A stretch of DNA of 64,000 bases from Chitinophaga flava. GTDB lineage: Bacteria > Bacteroidota > Bacteroidia > Chitinophagales > Chitinophagaceae. Both the position numbers and the translations under genes were made by a program. The DNA lies in the NCBI RefSeq assembly GCF_003308995.1, contig NZ_QFFJ01000002.1, positions 620,001 to 684,000 of the forward strand, written 5' to 3'. This document shows, in pieces, positions 63,435-64,000 of this stretch (positions are counted from its first letter, which is position 1; the number at the start of each line of letters is the position of its first letter). The notes beneath the pieces are model-generated. The model was not told the origin of the DNA. It saw only the letters and a list, made by a program, of their open reading frames with translations, and made no database searches.

Positions 63435-63965
63435 ATGCAAAAAGAATATACAGTTACGGTTTATACGGAAGACCGTATAGGTATTACCAACCGTATCACC
63501 ATAATCTTTACCCGCAGAGGGATCAATATCACCAGTCTTACCACTGCTGAAACCGAGATCCCTGGCGTGTATAAGTTCATTATAACGGTGATGTCTACAC
63601 GTGAAAAACTGGATAAGGTGGTTGGTCAGATTGAAAGACTGATTGAAATTCACCGTGCCTTTGTACACGAGGAAGAGGAAGTGGTGTACCAGGAACTGGC
63701 ATTGTATAAAATTTCTACACGGTCACTGGATACCGGTGATATCGAAAGACTGATCCGTGAAAATCAGGCACGTATCCTGACTATCACGGCAGACTATTTC
63801 GTGATCGAGAAAACCGGCCACCAGCAGGAGCTGACAGACTTCATCAAAAAGCTGGAACCCTATGGTCTGATCGAATATTCCAAAAGCGGAAGAGTAGCGA
63901 TCGTCAAATGGAGCCGCCGCTTCCACGAACATCTGAAAGAACTGCAGGCAGTACCGGAATCATAA
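63435..63965 (+). CDS. ilvN: Acetolactate synthase small regulatory subunit
   Basis: Feedback-sensing partner of IlvB, 176 residues from ATG 63435, the usual length. An in-frame ATG at 63372 would add an atypical 21-residue extension. The N-terminal ACT domain (about 5-75) has TVTVYTEDRIGITNRITIIF, with the Gly/Asn-rich turn that binds valine, then RRGINITSLTTAETEIPGVY. The C-terminal ACT-like domain follows (about 80-165). It is the last complete gene, and the operon may continue (for example with ilvC) beyond the window. Confidence 0.95.
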   Translation: MQKEYTVTVYTEDRIGITNRITIIFTRRGINITSLTTAETEIPGVYKFIITVMSTREKLDKVVGQIERLIEIHRAFVHEEEEVVYQELALYKISTRSLDTGDIERLIRENQARILTITADYFVIEKTGHQQELTDFIKKLEPYGLIEYSKSGRVAIVKWSRRFHEHLKELQAVPES

Positions 63966-64000
63966 CCAGCTGCTGCAAACATTAATAAGCCTTTATTCAT

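Overview
The window looks like chromosomal DNA of a Bacteroidota member, most likely Chitinophagaceae (Chitinophaga or a close relative). The evidence is three SusC/SusD nutrient-receptor pairs, FecR-type anti-sigma signalling, type IX secretion-linked proteins (gliding-type C-terminal sorting domains, a PorP/SprF protein), promoter elements of the TTG-N17-23-TAnnTTTG type, and no clear Shine-Dalgarno sequences. The genus is inferred. No rRNA, tRNA, CRISPR array, integrase or complete insertion sequence was seen.

Layout. 1-9400: a surface-signalling receptor system on the minus strand (AraC regulator, ECF sigma, FecR anti-sigma, STN-containing SusC, SusD), followed by a LacI regulator on the plus strand. 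9539-20614: two more SusC/SusD pairs; the first carries a small secreted protein and the second has a leader of about 280 nt with short ORFs and a LacI-type palindrome. 20767-27218: a GH116-like glycosidase with a Tat-like signal, then a propeller-type sensor kinase and a LuxR-type response regulator whose genes overlap tail-to-tail by 83 bp. 27514-39240: a type IX surface module made of a 2895-residue adhesin (18 Ig-like repeats of exactly 234 bp each), a PorP/SprF protein and an OmpA-domain protein.

39309-47696: housekeeping genes (mutS, SpoU-type rRNA/tRNA methyltransferase, UbiA-like prenyltransferase, ruvX/yqgF, def) and two tandem ECF sigma/anti-sigma pairs, all four starting at TTG or GTG. 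47850-58283: a mixed region with two unknown secreted proteins, a second sorting-domain protein, an RluD-like pseudouridine synthase, lipB, a PLP desulfhydrase/ACC-deaminase-like enzyme, a REP-like inverted pair, a GH29 fucosidase, and an overlapping nucleotidyltransferase/sugar-kinase pair.

58537-63965: a branched-chain amino acid operon, ilvE-ilvD-ilvB-ilvN, preceded by an unannotated attenuator. A 38-residue leader peptide has nine consecutive Val/Ile codons, its stop codon sits inside an antiterminator strand, and a strong intrinsic terminator follows. This is the most complete regulatory device in the window and the best candidate for follow-up.
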